64,000 bases of DNA from CANHVK01 sp044232905 (GTDB taxonomy: Bacteria; Bacteroidota; Bacteroidia; Flavobacteriales_D; Crocinitomicaceae), in the NCBI GenBank assembly GCA_044232905.1, contig JBIIKZ010000007.1, positions 1-64,000 on the forward strand, given 5' to 3'. Below the pieces are notes generated by a model. That model did no database searches. It was not told the origin of the DNA and saw only the letters and a program-made list of their open reading frames with translations. This document shows positions 1-7,904 of this stretch, in pieces. The position numbers were made by a program, and so were the translations under genes. Numbering within the stretch: the stretch's first letter is position 1; every line of letters begins with the position of its first letter.

Positions 1-290
1 CTTCTTACGCGCTTCCGCTTCCTGCGCCTCGCGAAGGGCTGCTTGACGTTCTTCTTCTAACTTTTTAGCCGCTGCAAGTGAATCTGCTTCTGCTTTCTTA
101 CGCGCTTCCGCTTCCTGCGCCTCGCGAAGGGCTGCTTGGCGTTCTTCTTCTAATTTCTTCGCTGCTGCAATTGAATCTGCTTCTGCTTTCTTACGCGCTT
201 CCGCTTCCTGCGCTTGTCGAAGGGCTACTTGACGTTCTTCTTCTAACTTTTTTACTGCTGCAATAGAATCTGCTTCTGCTTTCTTACGTG
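1..290 (-). repeat. 93-bp in-frame tandem repeat (31-aa coiled-coil units)
   Basis: Near-identical 93-bp units start at about 85, 178 and 271, and an incomplete unit runs off the left edge. The period is exactly 31 codons and the units differ at only a few positions, mostly silent or Ile/Leu/Val changes. They encode an Ala/Glu/Lys/Arg-rich helix. The high identity suggests recent unit duplication, so copy number could vary between strains. Confidence 0.9.
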
Positions 291-1377
291 CAGTTTCCGC
301 AGCTGTTTCTGCCTGCATTTTATTTATTGCATCAATTCGATCTTTTGCTTCTTGTCCATCGATGATTTTCAAGGCATCGTTATATTTATTTACCGCTTGT
401 TCGTATAGCTTCGAGTTTTCTAGAGTTCTACCCTCTGCTAACAAGGTTTGGTATTTGTTTTTCTTATCTTTTAATAGTTGATTATCAATTATTAACTTAT
501 CAATTTCTTTCAGTTTTATGACAGCTTGAGGTCTTAATTTATCGCTATTTTTAGCTTCTTGAAAATTTATCTTTGCTTCTTCAAAATTCCCTGCAACTAA
601 AGCCAATTCACCTGCTTCCATTGCTGCTTGAAATTTTTCATTTTGTTTAGTAATAATTAATTCTTGCGAAATTTTAGAATCCATTTCACTTATTTTAACT
701 TTTACAAAAGCTTGAGTTGGATCAATTTGTTGCGCTAATAAAAATTTATTTTTAGCTTCGGTCCAATTAGATACAGTAATTTCAATATTTGCTTCAGATA
801 TTGCTCTATCAAATTCTTTTTTAATTTCTTCTTTTTTAGCTAATTCATCTGCTGCTTTTTTAGCTTTTAATTGTTCCACTTCTTTCATTAAGGCAGTTAC
901 ATGAGATAACATTCTCTCTGCCATATCTATATTAAATATAATACCATTCTCTTGATTATAGTAGTATTCGGTACCAGGAGTGTTTTTAACATACGAAAAA
1001 TCAATCGTAGGATATTCGTCAAATAAATAAACGTCACATGTTGGACTTCCTTTAGTCGGATCTGCACTCTCTTCCTTCATGGTTTCTTCATTAATATCCA
1101 AAAGATTTACAATTACAGATCGTGTAACTTTTCCTGTCTTGGAAATTTCAATTGTATATTTTTTTCCAGAATCTAAAATTAAACGAACTACCCCTGATGC
1201 TGAAGTAATTTTGGATTGAACAACAGTTGCACCATCATACACTGTAACGGTAGCCCCTGGTTCATTTTTATTTGAATTATAATTTACAGCATGTACTAAG
1301 AATGGAATATCTAGTTGTGAGAATGCATTACTAATAAAGATGCAAGCAAAAAAAATGACTAGAAAAATTCGTTTCAT
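1..1377 (-). CDS. Secreted coiled-coil repeat protein, truncated at the window edge
   Basis: The frame is open from the ATG at 1375-1377 to the left edge (459 codons), so the C-terminus lies outside. The protein starts with a signal peptide (MKRIFLVIFFACIFISNAFS). A beta-sandwich-like segment of the carboxypeptidase-regulatory type follows (about residues 22-100), then an alpha-helical, TPR-like central part (about 150-350), and then a highly charged Ala/Glu/Lys/Arg coiled coil made of 31-residue repeats with the core ADSIAAxKKLEEERQ. The architecture suggests a periplasmic or outer-membrane-linked structural protein; an OmpA-like C-terminal domain is common after such regions but cannot be seen here. 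It is transcribed divergently from the TonB receptor at 1579. I do not recognise a specific gene name. Confidence 0.8.
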   Translation of the reverse strand, partial: MKRIFLVIFFACIFISNAFSQLDIPFLVHAVNYNSNKNEPGATVTVYDGATVVQSKITSASGVVRLILDSGKKYTIEISKTGKVTRSVIVNLLDINEETMKEESADPTKGSPTCDVYLFDEYPTIDFSYVKNTPGTEYYYNQENGIIFNIDMAERMLSHVTALMKEVEQLKAKKAADELAKKEEIKKEFDRAISEANIEITVSNWTEAKNKFLLAQQIDPTQAFVKVKISEMDSKISQELIITKQNEKFQAAMEAGELALVAGNFEEAKINFQEAKNSDKLRPQAVIKLKEIDKLIIDNQLLKDKKNKYQTLLAEGRTLENSKLYEQAVNKYNDALKIIDGQEAKDRIDAINKMQAETAAETARKKAEADSIAAVKKLEEERQVALRQAQEAEARKKAEADSIAAAKKLEEERQAALREAQEAEARKKAEADSLAAAKKLEEERQAALREAQEAEARKK

Positions 1378-1550
1378 AAATTTTATAAAAATCAGCACAA
1401 AAATGCCAAAAAAAAATAAGAAAATCTAGTCTACGCCAATGTATCTATTATATTTAACCTATCCCGTGTTCTATAAATTATAGATTTACAATTCAAACAT
1501 AAAATTCAACAATTCAACTTTTTTTAATAAAATCATTCACATAAAAAAAA

Positions 1551-1558
1551 TACTTTTG
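1551..1558 (+). promoter_or_regulatory. Bacteroidota -7 box for TonB receptor
   Basis: TACTTTTG matches TAnnTTTG and ends 20 nt before the ATG at 1579. No clear -33 TTTG is visible at the expected distance. Confidence 0.5.
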
Positions 1559-1578
1559 TATTCCTAAAAAGAAATATA

Positions 1579-3960
1579 ATGAAATCACCTATTAAACTTG
1601 TTCTAAGCATACTGGCTACATTAGTTCTAGCGCAAAGTGTTTACGGACAAAATATTGGACAAACGATTAAAGGATCTGTGGTAGACAAACAATCTCAACA
1701 ACCATTAAAAGGAGTTCAAATTTCGATTCTAGGCATTGAACCACTAGTAACATCCATAACAGATAGTAACGGAAACTATCGAATCTCTGAAGTTTTGTCT
1801 GGAAGGTATGATATTCAAGCGCTGAATAAAGGTTATAAAAGTGTTACAATTCCTAACGTTGTAGTGACCTCCGGTAAAGAAGTTATACTTGATTTTTCTC
1901 TCGATGAAAACGTTACTCAATTAGAAGTTGCTAAAATTTCAACTGGAAAAAAGAACGAAACAAACAATGAAATGTCATCCGTGAGTGCCCGCTCTTTTAG
2001 TACAGAAGAAGTAAATAGATATGCTGGTGGACGTTCTGACCCATCGCGATTGGTTGCAAACTTTGCAGGCGTTAGTAGTCCTGATGATTCAAGAAATGAC
2101 ATTGTAATTAGAGGTAATTCACCTACAGGTGTACTTTGGCGCATTGAGGGTTTAAATATTCCAAACCCAAATCACTTTTCGACGATTGGCACTACAGGTG
2201 GTCCAGTAAGCGCACTAAACACCAATATGTTAAAAAATTCAGACTTCTTTACTTCTGCTTTTCCATCAGAATATGGAAATGCGAATGCTGGGGTATTTGA
2301 TTTAGGTTTTCGAAAAGGTAATTCTGACAAACGCGAACACACTTTTCAAATTGGTGCATTAACAGGAATTGAAGCAATGACAGAAGGGCCAATAAACAAA
2401 GATAAAGGTTCCTCCTATTTAATTGCCTATCGTTATTCATTCACCGGAGTTGCTCAAGCAATTGGGTTGCCAATTGGGACGGCAGCAACACCATTTTACC
2501 AAGATATTTCATTCAAAATAAACGGTGCCAAAACAAAATTCGGAAAGTTTGTACTCTTTGGTTTAGGTGGTGTCAGCAAAATAGACTTTGACCACAACAA
2601 AGTAGATAGTACCGATTTATTTGCCTATCCAAACCGCGATAGTTATTTCAAAAGTAAAGTAGGTTTGGTTGGATTGAGTCATACTATTCGTGTGAATGAT
2701 AAATCCTATTTTAAGACAGTTGTTGGCGTCTCCTATTTAGGTTCAGATTATGACGAAGACACTATTAACAAACAAACTTCTGCAGTTACTCGTGTTATTG
2801 AAAACGCAACAGAACAATTACGCTATATAGGAAACACCTCTTTCAATTCCAAAATCAATTCTAAATTATTTGTGAAAATTGGATTTTTAGAAGAATTAAT
2901 AAATCTCAATTTATTTTACAGAAACAGAACTTTTACTCCGGATTGGACGCAAATCTGGGATTTTAAAGACTATACATCTTTATTACAAGGGTATGCACAA
3001 ATCAAATATAGTTTTACAGAAAAACTGACGTTAAACGCTGGTTTACACAGTCAATTTTTAACTTTAAATAACTCAAAATCAATTGAGCCACGTGCAGGTT
3101 TAAAATATCAAGTTAATGAAAAAAACATATTTAGTGCAGGTGTTGGTGTACACTCTCAAATGCAACCTACGGATGTGTATTTCTACAGAACAAAGCTTAT
3201 CGATAATTCCTATATACAATCCAATAAAAATTTAGATTTTACACGAAGTGTTCATTATGTACTAGGCTATGATTTCTTTCCTGCAAAAAATTGGAGATTT
3301 AAATCTGAAATCTACTACCAGCATTTATTTAACATTCCTGTATCTAATTCCGATAGTAGTTACTCCATCTTAAATGTTGGGGCTAGTTTTATACCAAACG
3401 AGCAAGGATACTTAGTAAACAAGGGGACAGGTGAAAATTATGGAATTGAATTAACCATTGAAAAATTCTTCAGTAAAGGTTACTACGGATTAGCAACAGG
3501 TTCACTCTATCAATCTACCTATAAAGGCACTGATTTAAAAACACATAACACAGCTTTTAATGGTCAATATGTTGCCAATTTATTAGTTGGTAAAGAGTTT
3601 TTATTAGGAAAAGAAAAAAAGAATCGATTTACGATTGATGTTAAAATGACAACAGCTGGCGGAAGGTATTTCACACCGATTGATTTAGCTGCATCACAAG
3701 CTGCTGGAATTCAAATTTCCCAAAAAGGGGATGTTGCTTTTTCTGAACGTAATCCTGCTTTTTATCGTTTAGATATTAAATTTGGGTTTGTTAAAAATAG
3801 TACAAAACACAAATTGTCTCAATCCATCTTTTTTGATATTCAAAACGTTACTAATCACAAGAATGTATTTACACAGCGATATAACCCGGTAAAAAACACA
3901 ATTAACACAGCATATCAAATCGGATTCTTTCCGAACTTCGTTTACAAAATTCAATTTTAA
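1579..3960 (+). CDS. TonB-dependent receptor with N-terminal carboxypeptidase-regulatory-like domain
   Basis: This 793-aa outer-membrane protein has a signal peptide ending near SVYGQ (residue 24). A CarboxypepD_reg-like domain follows (about 28-115, with the typical 'GSVVDKQSQQPLKGVQI' start), then a plug domain (about 130-250, containing 'DIVIRGNSPTGVLWRIEGLNIPNPNH'-type residues in short form RGNSPTG), and then a long beta-barrel ending in Phe, as is usual for Bam-inserted barrels. It presumably imports a bound ligand using TonB/ExbBD energy; the substrate cannot be inferred because no SusD-like or metal-handling gene is adjacent. It stands alone, with its own -7 box upstream and a 240-nt gap downstream. 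Confidence 0.9.
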   Translation: MKSPIKLVLSILATLVLAQSVYGQNIGQTIKGSVVDKQSQQPLKGVQISILGIEPLVTSITDSNGNYRISEVLSGRYDIQALNKGYKSVTIPNVVVTSGKEVILDFSLDENVTQLEVAKISTGKKNETNNEMSSVSARSFSTEEVNRYAGGRSDPSRLVANFAGVSSPDDSRNDIVIRGNSPTGVLWRIEGLNIPNPNHFSTIGTTGGPVSALNTNMLKNSDFFTSAFPSEYGNANAGVFDLGFRKGNSDKREHTFQIGALTGIEAMTEGPINKDKGSSYLIAYRYSFTGVAQAIGLPIGTAATPFYQDISFKINGAKTKFGKFVLFGLGGVSKIDFDHNKVDSTDLFAYPNRDSYFKSKVGLVGLSHTIRVNDKSYFKTVVGVSYLGSDYDEDTINKQTSAVTRVIENATEQLRYIGNTSFNSKINSKLFVKIGFLEELINLNLFYRNRTFTPDWTQIWDFKDYTSLLQGYAQIKYSFTEKLTLNAGLHSQFLTLNNSKSIEPRAGLKYQVNEKNIFSAGVGVHSQMQPTDVYFYRTKLIDNSYIQSNKNLDFTRSVHYVLGYDFFPAKNWRFKSEIYYQHLFNIPVSNSDSSYSILNVGASFIPNEQGYLVNKGTGENYGIELTIEKFFSKGYYGLATGSLYQSTYKGTDLKTHNTAFNGQYVANLLVGKEFLLGKEKKNRFTIDVKMTTAGGRYFTPIDLAASQAAGIQISQKGDVAFSERNPAFYRLDIKFGFVKNSTKHKLSQSIFFDIQNVTNHKNVFTQRYNPVKNTINTAYQIGFFPNFVYKIQF

Positions 3961-4228
3961 CCTTATATTGAACTTTGGTTAAATCTATGAGAGGTTTCTT
4001 TATTTGATCACTTTAGGAATCATTATTTTACTGCTGATTCTTGTGTTTCTCCGTGACATTGAGCCCTTAGTGTTAAAAATTTCCTACTTTATATCATCGT
4101 AACATTTGTCTTAAAACCACTTGCAATTTTAAAAACCACAAAGAAACTTCATCATTTAGTATACTATCAATAAATCTTTACGAACTTTACGCGGAACTTC
4201 AATGCTCTTTGTAGCTAAAAATGTCATC

Positions 4229-5230
4229 ATGGGAAAAAAAATCAAAGAAATCACAAAACCAAAATTACATAGTAATAACAAACACATCGAAGGGTATGAT
4301 TTTCAACTACTAACCAAACACCTCCCAGAACTTCAACCCTTTGTTCGCAAAAACGAATTCAATCAAAAAGACACCATAGACTTCGCGAATCCTGAGGCAG
4401 TAAAATTATTAAATAAGGCTTTGCTTTTGGCACATTATGACATTAACTATTGGGACATCCCTGAAAATTATTTATGTCCCCCAATCCCTGGAAGAGCAGA
4501 TTATATCCATCACGTTGCAGATTTATTGCAGGTGTATAATTACGGAAATATCCCTATGGGTCCTGAAATTAAATGCCTAGACATTGGAACAGGGGCAAAT
4601 TGTATCTACCCTATCCTTGGTCACCAAGAATATGGTTGGAGTTTTATCGGTTCAGACATTGATCCCGTATCTGTAGAGTCTGCGAAAAACATTATTTCTA
4701 AGAATGAAAATTTAAACGATTTTGTAGAAATACGTTTACAAGAAAATTCAAAAGATTTGTTGTTTGGTGTAATAACAAAAGAAGAAATTATCGACGTAAC
4801 TTTTTGTAATCCTCCGTTTCATGCAAGTCAAGAAGATGCACTTAAAGGAACTCTTCGTAAGGTTACCAACTTATCGACCCTTCGACAAGATCAGGATCCT
4901 AATGTGGTTCCAACACTTAATTTTGGAGGTCAGAGCAACGAACTTTGGTGTGAAGGTGGCGAAGATTGGTTTGTCAATAAATTAATCCGTGAAAGTACGA
5001 AATTCGAGAAGAATGTTTTTTGGTTTACTACATTAGTTTCCAAGCAATCAAATTTAAAAAACGCCTATAAAACATTTGAAAAATACCGCGCGTTAGAAGT
5101 AAAAACCATTCCAATGGGACAAGGAAATAAAACAAGTCGCATTATCGCTTGGACTTTCTTAACCAAAGAAGAGCAGAAAGAGTGGAAAAATTCACGATGG
5201 AATATCGATGCTTCGACAGGCTCAGCATAA
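4229..5230 (+). CDS. rlmF: 23S rRNA (adenine(1618)-N6)-methyltransferase RlmF
   Basis: An AdoMet-dependent N6-adenine methyltransferase of the RlmF family, which modifies A1618 of 23S rRNA. The SAM-binding 'CLDIGTGANCIYP' motif and the catalytic NPPF motif ('FCNPPFHAS') are present, followed by the family-typical 'GGQSNELWCEGGEDWFV' stretch. The frame is open from 4202, but I choose the Met at 4229 (MGKKIKEITKPKLH), because family members begin just before the 'LHxxNxHxxxYD' segment. The last codons (STGSA-stop) are read from the first unit of a 21-bp dispersed repeat, so the natural C-terminus has been replaced or extended by that repeat. Confidence 0.88.
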   Translation: MGKKIKEITKPKLHSNNKHIEGYDFQLLTKHLPELQPFVRKNEFNQKDTIDFANPEAVKLLNKALLLAHYDINYWDIPENYLCPPIPGRADYIHHVADLLQVYNYGNIPMGPEIKCLDIGTGANCIYPILGHQEYGWSFIGSDIDPVSVESAKNIISKNENLNDFVEIRLQENSKDLLFGVITKEEIIDVTFCNPPFHASQEDALKGTLRKVTNLSTLRQDQDPNVVPTLNFGGQSNELWCEGGEDWFVNKLIRESTKFEKNVFWFTTLVSKQSNLKNAYKTFEKYRALEVKTIPMGQGNKTSRIIAWTFLTKEEQKEWKNSRWNIDASTGSA

Positions 5231-5273
5231 ATTTCGACAGGCTCAGCATAAATTTCGACAGGCTCAGTTTAAA
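5212..5273 (+). repeat. Three tandem 21-bp units of the TTCGAnA-CTCAG dispersed repeat
   Basis: TTCGACAGGCTCAGCATAAA starts at 5212, 5233 and 5254 with an exact 21-bp period; the third unit diverges after CTCAG. The first unit contains the rlmF stop codon. Related units occur at 22609, 38142 and 38632. Confidence 0.9.
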
Positions 5274-5343
5274 ATTTGAAAATGCGTTTTTAAGTACTAA
5301 AAGTTAATACAAAATCGATTTAAGATTTTCCAATAAAACGTTG

Positions 5344-5351
5344 TATCTTTG
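5344..5351 (+). promoter_or_regulatory. -7 box for the ABC-F gene
   Basis: TATCTTTG is a perfect TAnnTTTG box and ends 18 nt before the ATG at 5370. No strict -33 TTTG is seen. Confidence 0.6.
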
Positions 5352-5369
5352 CGCTAAATTTCAATAAAC

Positions 5370-6992
5370 ATGATTTCTGTAAATAATCTATCTCTACAAT
5401 TCGGAAAACGTATTCTTTTTGATGACGTTAACCTAAAATTCGGTCAAGGAAACTGCTATGGTGTGATTGGTGCTAATGGTGCTGGAAAATCCACTTTCTT
5501 AAAAATATTAACTGGTGATCAAGACCCTACAAGTGGTCGTATTGAATTAGAGCCAGGAAAACGTTTAGCTGTATTAAGTCAAAATCACTTTGAATTTGAT
5601 GTATACCCTGCTTTACAAACTGTAATCATGGGTCACAAGCGTTTGTTTGAGATCATGATTGAAAAAGATGCTTTGTATGCTAAGGAAGACTTTTCGGATG
5701 CTGATGGAATGCGTGCTTCCGAATTAGAAGGAGAATTTGCGGATTTAGAAGGTTGGAATGCAGAAACAGACGCTGCCAGTTTATTGAGTAACTTAGGAAT
5801 TGACGAATCAAAACACGATACGTTAATGTCTGATTTACCAAGCGAAATTAAAGTACGTGTATTATTAGCGCAAGCGTTGTTTGGCAACCCAGATGTACTT
5901 GTACTGGATGAGCCAACGAATGACTTAGATTTAAAAACGATTGGATGGTTAGAAGATTTCTTGTTAGATTTCAAAAACACCGTGATTGTTGTATCGCATG
6001 ACCGTCACTTTTTAGATACTGTATGTACACACATTTGTGATATCGATTTTAGTAAAATCAATATTTTCTCTGGTAACTATTCATTTTGGTACCAATCTTC
6101 TCAATTAGCTTCACGTCAACGTAACGATAAGAACAAAAAAGCAGAAGAAAAAAAGAAAGAGTTGCAAGACTTTATCTCTCGTTTCTCTGCAAATGCTTCG
6201 AAATCAAAACAAGCAACTAGCCGTAGAAAATTATTGGATAAACTAGATTTAGATGAAATTCAACCATCTTCTCGTAAATATCCAGGAATTGGATTTACAG
6301 CAGATAGAGATGCTGGTAATCAAATCTTAACGGTTTCAAACTTATCGAAATCTGTTGAAGGAACTTCCTTATTCAAAGGGTTAAACTTTACTTTAAATAA
6401 AGGAGATAAAGTAGCAATTATTTCTAAAAACTCGGTTGCAATTACAGCTTTCTTTGAAATTTTAAATGGTAATCAAACTGCAGACACAGGAGATTTCACC
6501 TACGGAACTACCATTAGTACTGCATATTTACCAAACGATAATAGTTCGTATTTTGAATATGATCAATCTTTAATTGATTGGTTACGTCAATACGCACAAA
6601 CGGACGAAGAAAAGGAAGAAGTAAGTATCCGTGGATTTTTAGGAAGAATGTTATTTTCTGGAGAAGAAGCATTGAAATCTGCAAAAGTACTTTCTGGAGG
6701 TGAAAAAGTACGTTGTATGTTGTCCAAAATGATGTTAGCAAAAGCAAACGTATTGATGATGGATGAACCAACAAACCACTTAGATTTAGAGTCGATTACT
6801 GCATTGAATAATGGAATGCGTGATTTCCCTGGGAATCTTATATTCACATCGCATGACCACGAGTTGGTAAACACGGTTGCTAATCGTATTATCGAAATTA
6901 CTCCAACTGGGTTCATTGATAAGATGATGCCGTATGATGATTATTTAGCGGATGCTCGTATCGCCGAATTACAAGTTGAGTTATACGCTTAA
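5370..6992 (+). CDS. ABC-F family ATPase (YbiT-like)
   Basis: A 540-aa soluble protein with two tandem ABC ATPase domains joined by a charged linker (about 250-300) and no membrane segments, as in ribosome-associated ABC-F factors. Length and overall layout resemble YbiT. NBD1 has an intact Walker A (GANGAGKST, 34-42) and Walker B (LVLDEP, 177-182), but its signature is SDLPSEI (154-160) instead of LSGGE. NBD2 has the reverse: a good LSGGE signature (441-445) and MMDEP, but the Walker A position reads ISKNSVAIT (351-359) with no GxGKS. In a head-to-tail sandwich this gives one complete and one degenerate ATP site. It has its own -7 box. A dispersed repeat and a terminator follow. Confidence 0.9.
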   Translation: MISVNNLSLQFGKRILFDDVNLKFGQGNCYGVIGANGAGKSTFLKILTGDQDPTSGRIELEPGKRLAVLSQNHFEFDVYPALQTVIMGHKRLFEIMIEKDALYAKEDFSDADGMRASELEGEFADLEGWNAETDAASLLSNLGIDESKHDTLMSDLPSEIKVRVLLAQALFGNPDVLVLDEPTNDLDLKTIGWLEDFLLDFKNTVIVVSHDRHFLDTVCTHICDIDFSKINIFSGNYSFWYQSSQLASRQRNDKNKKAEEKKKELQDFISRFSANASKSKQATSRRKLLDKLDLDEIQPSSRKYPGIGFTADRDAGNQILTVSNLSKSVEGTSLFKGLNFTLNKGDKVAIISKNSVAITAFFEILNGNQTADTGDFTYGTTISTAYLPNDNSSYFEYDQSLIDWLRQYAQTDEEKEEVSIRGFLGRMLFSGEEALKSAKVLSGGEKVRCMLSKMMLAKANVLMMDEPTNHLDLESITALNNGMRDFPGNLIFTSHDHELVNTVANRIIEITPTGFIDKMMPYDDYLADARIAELQVELYA

Positions 6993-7002
6993 TTAATTTT
7001 TT

Positions 7003-7138
7003 AATTGCTTTTTCTTCGTTCAACTGCGAAATTTCCCTGCACTAACGTTTGGTCTTCGAAAGCAGTGCTTTCTCACCTCATGTACTAATGTAAACTGCGG
7101 TATTAATTTCTAGTCTGCCTCGAAAAATTCTAATTAAA
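7003..7138 (+). repeat. Dispersed intergenic repeat, family B, copy 1
   Basis: About 135 bp starting 10 nt after the ABC-F stop. It aligns with 12286-12425 over almost its full length and with 27620-27730 in part. Shared blocks include CGTTTGGTCTTCGAAAGC, TACTAATGTAAACT and GCCTCGAAAAAT. An internal GAAAGCA/TGCTTTC stem is preserved in copy 2 as GAAAGC/GCTTTC. Confidence 0.85.
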
Positions 7139-7158
7139 AAATCAATTAAAAACTAAGG

Positions 7159-7182
7159 GCCTTCTTTTGAAGGCTTTTTTTT
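7159..7182 (+). terminator. Rho-independent terminator after the ABC-F gene
   Basis: A GCCTTC / GAAGGC stem with a TTTT loop is followed by eight T on the + strand. It lies between convergent genes and ends inside the pcm stop region. Confidence 0.9.
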
Positions 7183-7822
7183 ATTTCGTATTTTCCAACA
7201 TCGGGACAAAACTAAACACCCCAAATTCCTCCGTCTTAAATTCTGTTTCAGAAATTTTGGTAATACGTTGCATTAATTGAGTATCTCCTTCTCCGATTGG
7301 AATAACTAGCATTCCTCCTACTTTTAATTGTTGTAATAATACATCTGGAATAAATGGCGCTCCACAGGTCACTAATATTTTATCAAAAGGCGCATCTATC
7401 TGTCTTCCTTTGTATCCATCCCCATAAAATAATTTTGGATTGTAATGCATGTGATGAATGATCGGTTTTGCTTTTAAATATAATTCTTTCTGACGCTCGA
7501 TGGAAAACACTTTCATTCCCATCGCACAAAGAATAGAAGTTTGAAAACCAGAACCTGTTCCAATTTCTAGTACCTTCTCCCCTTTTGTTAGCTGCAATAA
7601 TTCGGTTTGAAAAGCTACCGTATACGGATGGGAAATGGTTTGTCCGGCACCAATTTGAAATGCCGTGTTGGAGTAAGCTTGTTTTTCAAACGCAAGGTCC
7701 AGAAAATAATGACGCGGAACTTCAAAAAAAGCATCTAATACTTTCTCATTAGAAATTCCTTTTTGACGTAATTCTTCGATTAGAAGTTTACGGAGTCCTT
7801 TATGTTTAAACGAATCTTGCAT
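7181..7822 (-). CDS. pcm: Protein-L-isoaspartate O-methyltransferase
   Basis: A 213-aa cytosolic enzyme that uses AdoMet to methylate L-isoaspartyl residues in aged proteins, starting their repair. The SAM motif 'VLEIGTGSGFQTSIL' lies at about residues 86-100 and the 'VPRHYF' region near 36, with the family's typical length. The start MQDSFKHKGLR fits flavobacterial homologues. A TAnnTTTG box ends only four nucleotides before this ATG, so the mRNA may be leaderless. It converges with the ABC-F gene and lies downstream of dnaE on the same strand, with an 82-nt gap that holds its promoter. Confidence 0.92.
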   Translation of the reverse strand: MQDSFKHKGLRKLLIEELRQKGISNEKVLDAFFEVPRHYFLDLAFEKQAYSNTAFQIGAGQTISHPYTVAFQTELLQLTKGEKVLEIGTGSGFQTSILCAMGMKVFSIERQKELYLKAKPIIHHMHYNPKLFYGDGYKGRQIDAPFDKILVTCGAPFIPDVLLQQLKVGGMLVIPIGEGDTQLMQRITKISETEFKTEEFGVFSFVPMLENTK

Positions 7823-7826
7823 GTTG

Positions 7827-7834
7827 CAAAAATA
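7827..7834 (-). promoter_or_regulatory. -7 box immediately upstream of pcm
   Basis: On the minus strand the sequence reads TATTTTTG, with its last base four nucleotides from the pcm ATG. Transcription would then begin at or just beside the start codon. Confidence 0.5.
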
Positions 7835-7904
7835 TGGCTATTTAAACTGATATTTTTGAAAAGCGGATAATAAATATTCACGTATCCATGTTGGAACAAC
7901 AATT

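Noticed and set aside
1..290. Regular 93-bp repetition as a CRISPR or minisatellite
   Set aside because: The period is a multiple of three, lies in an intact reading frame and has no spacer-like variable segments.
4004..4102. Hydrophobic 33-codon ORF in the gap before rlmF (reads LITLGIIILLLILVFLRDIE...)
   Set aside because: It would need a TTG start, has no promoter in reach and no recognisable family; it may be a chance reading, so I do not annotate it.
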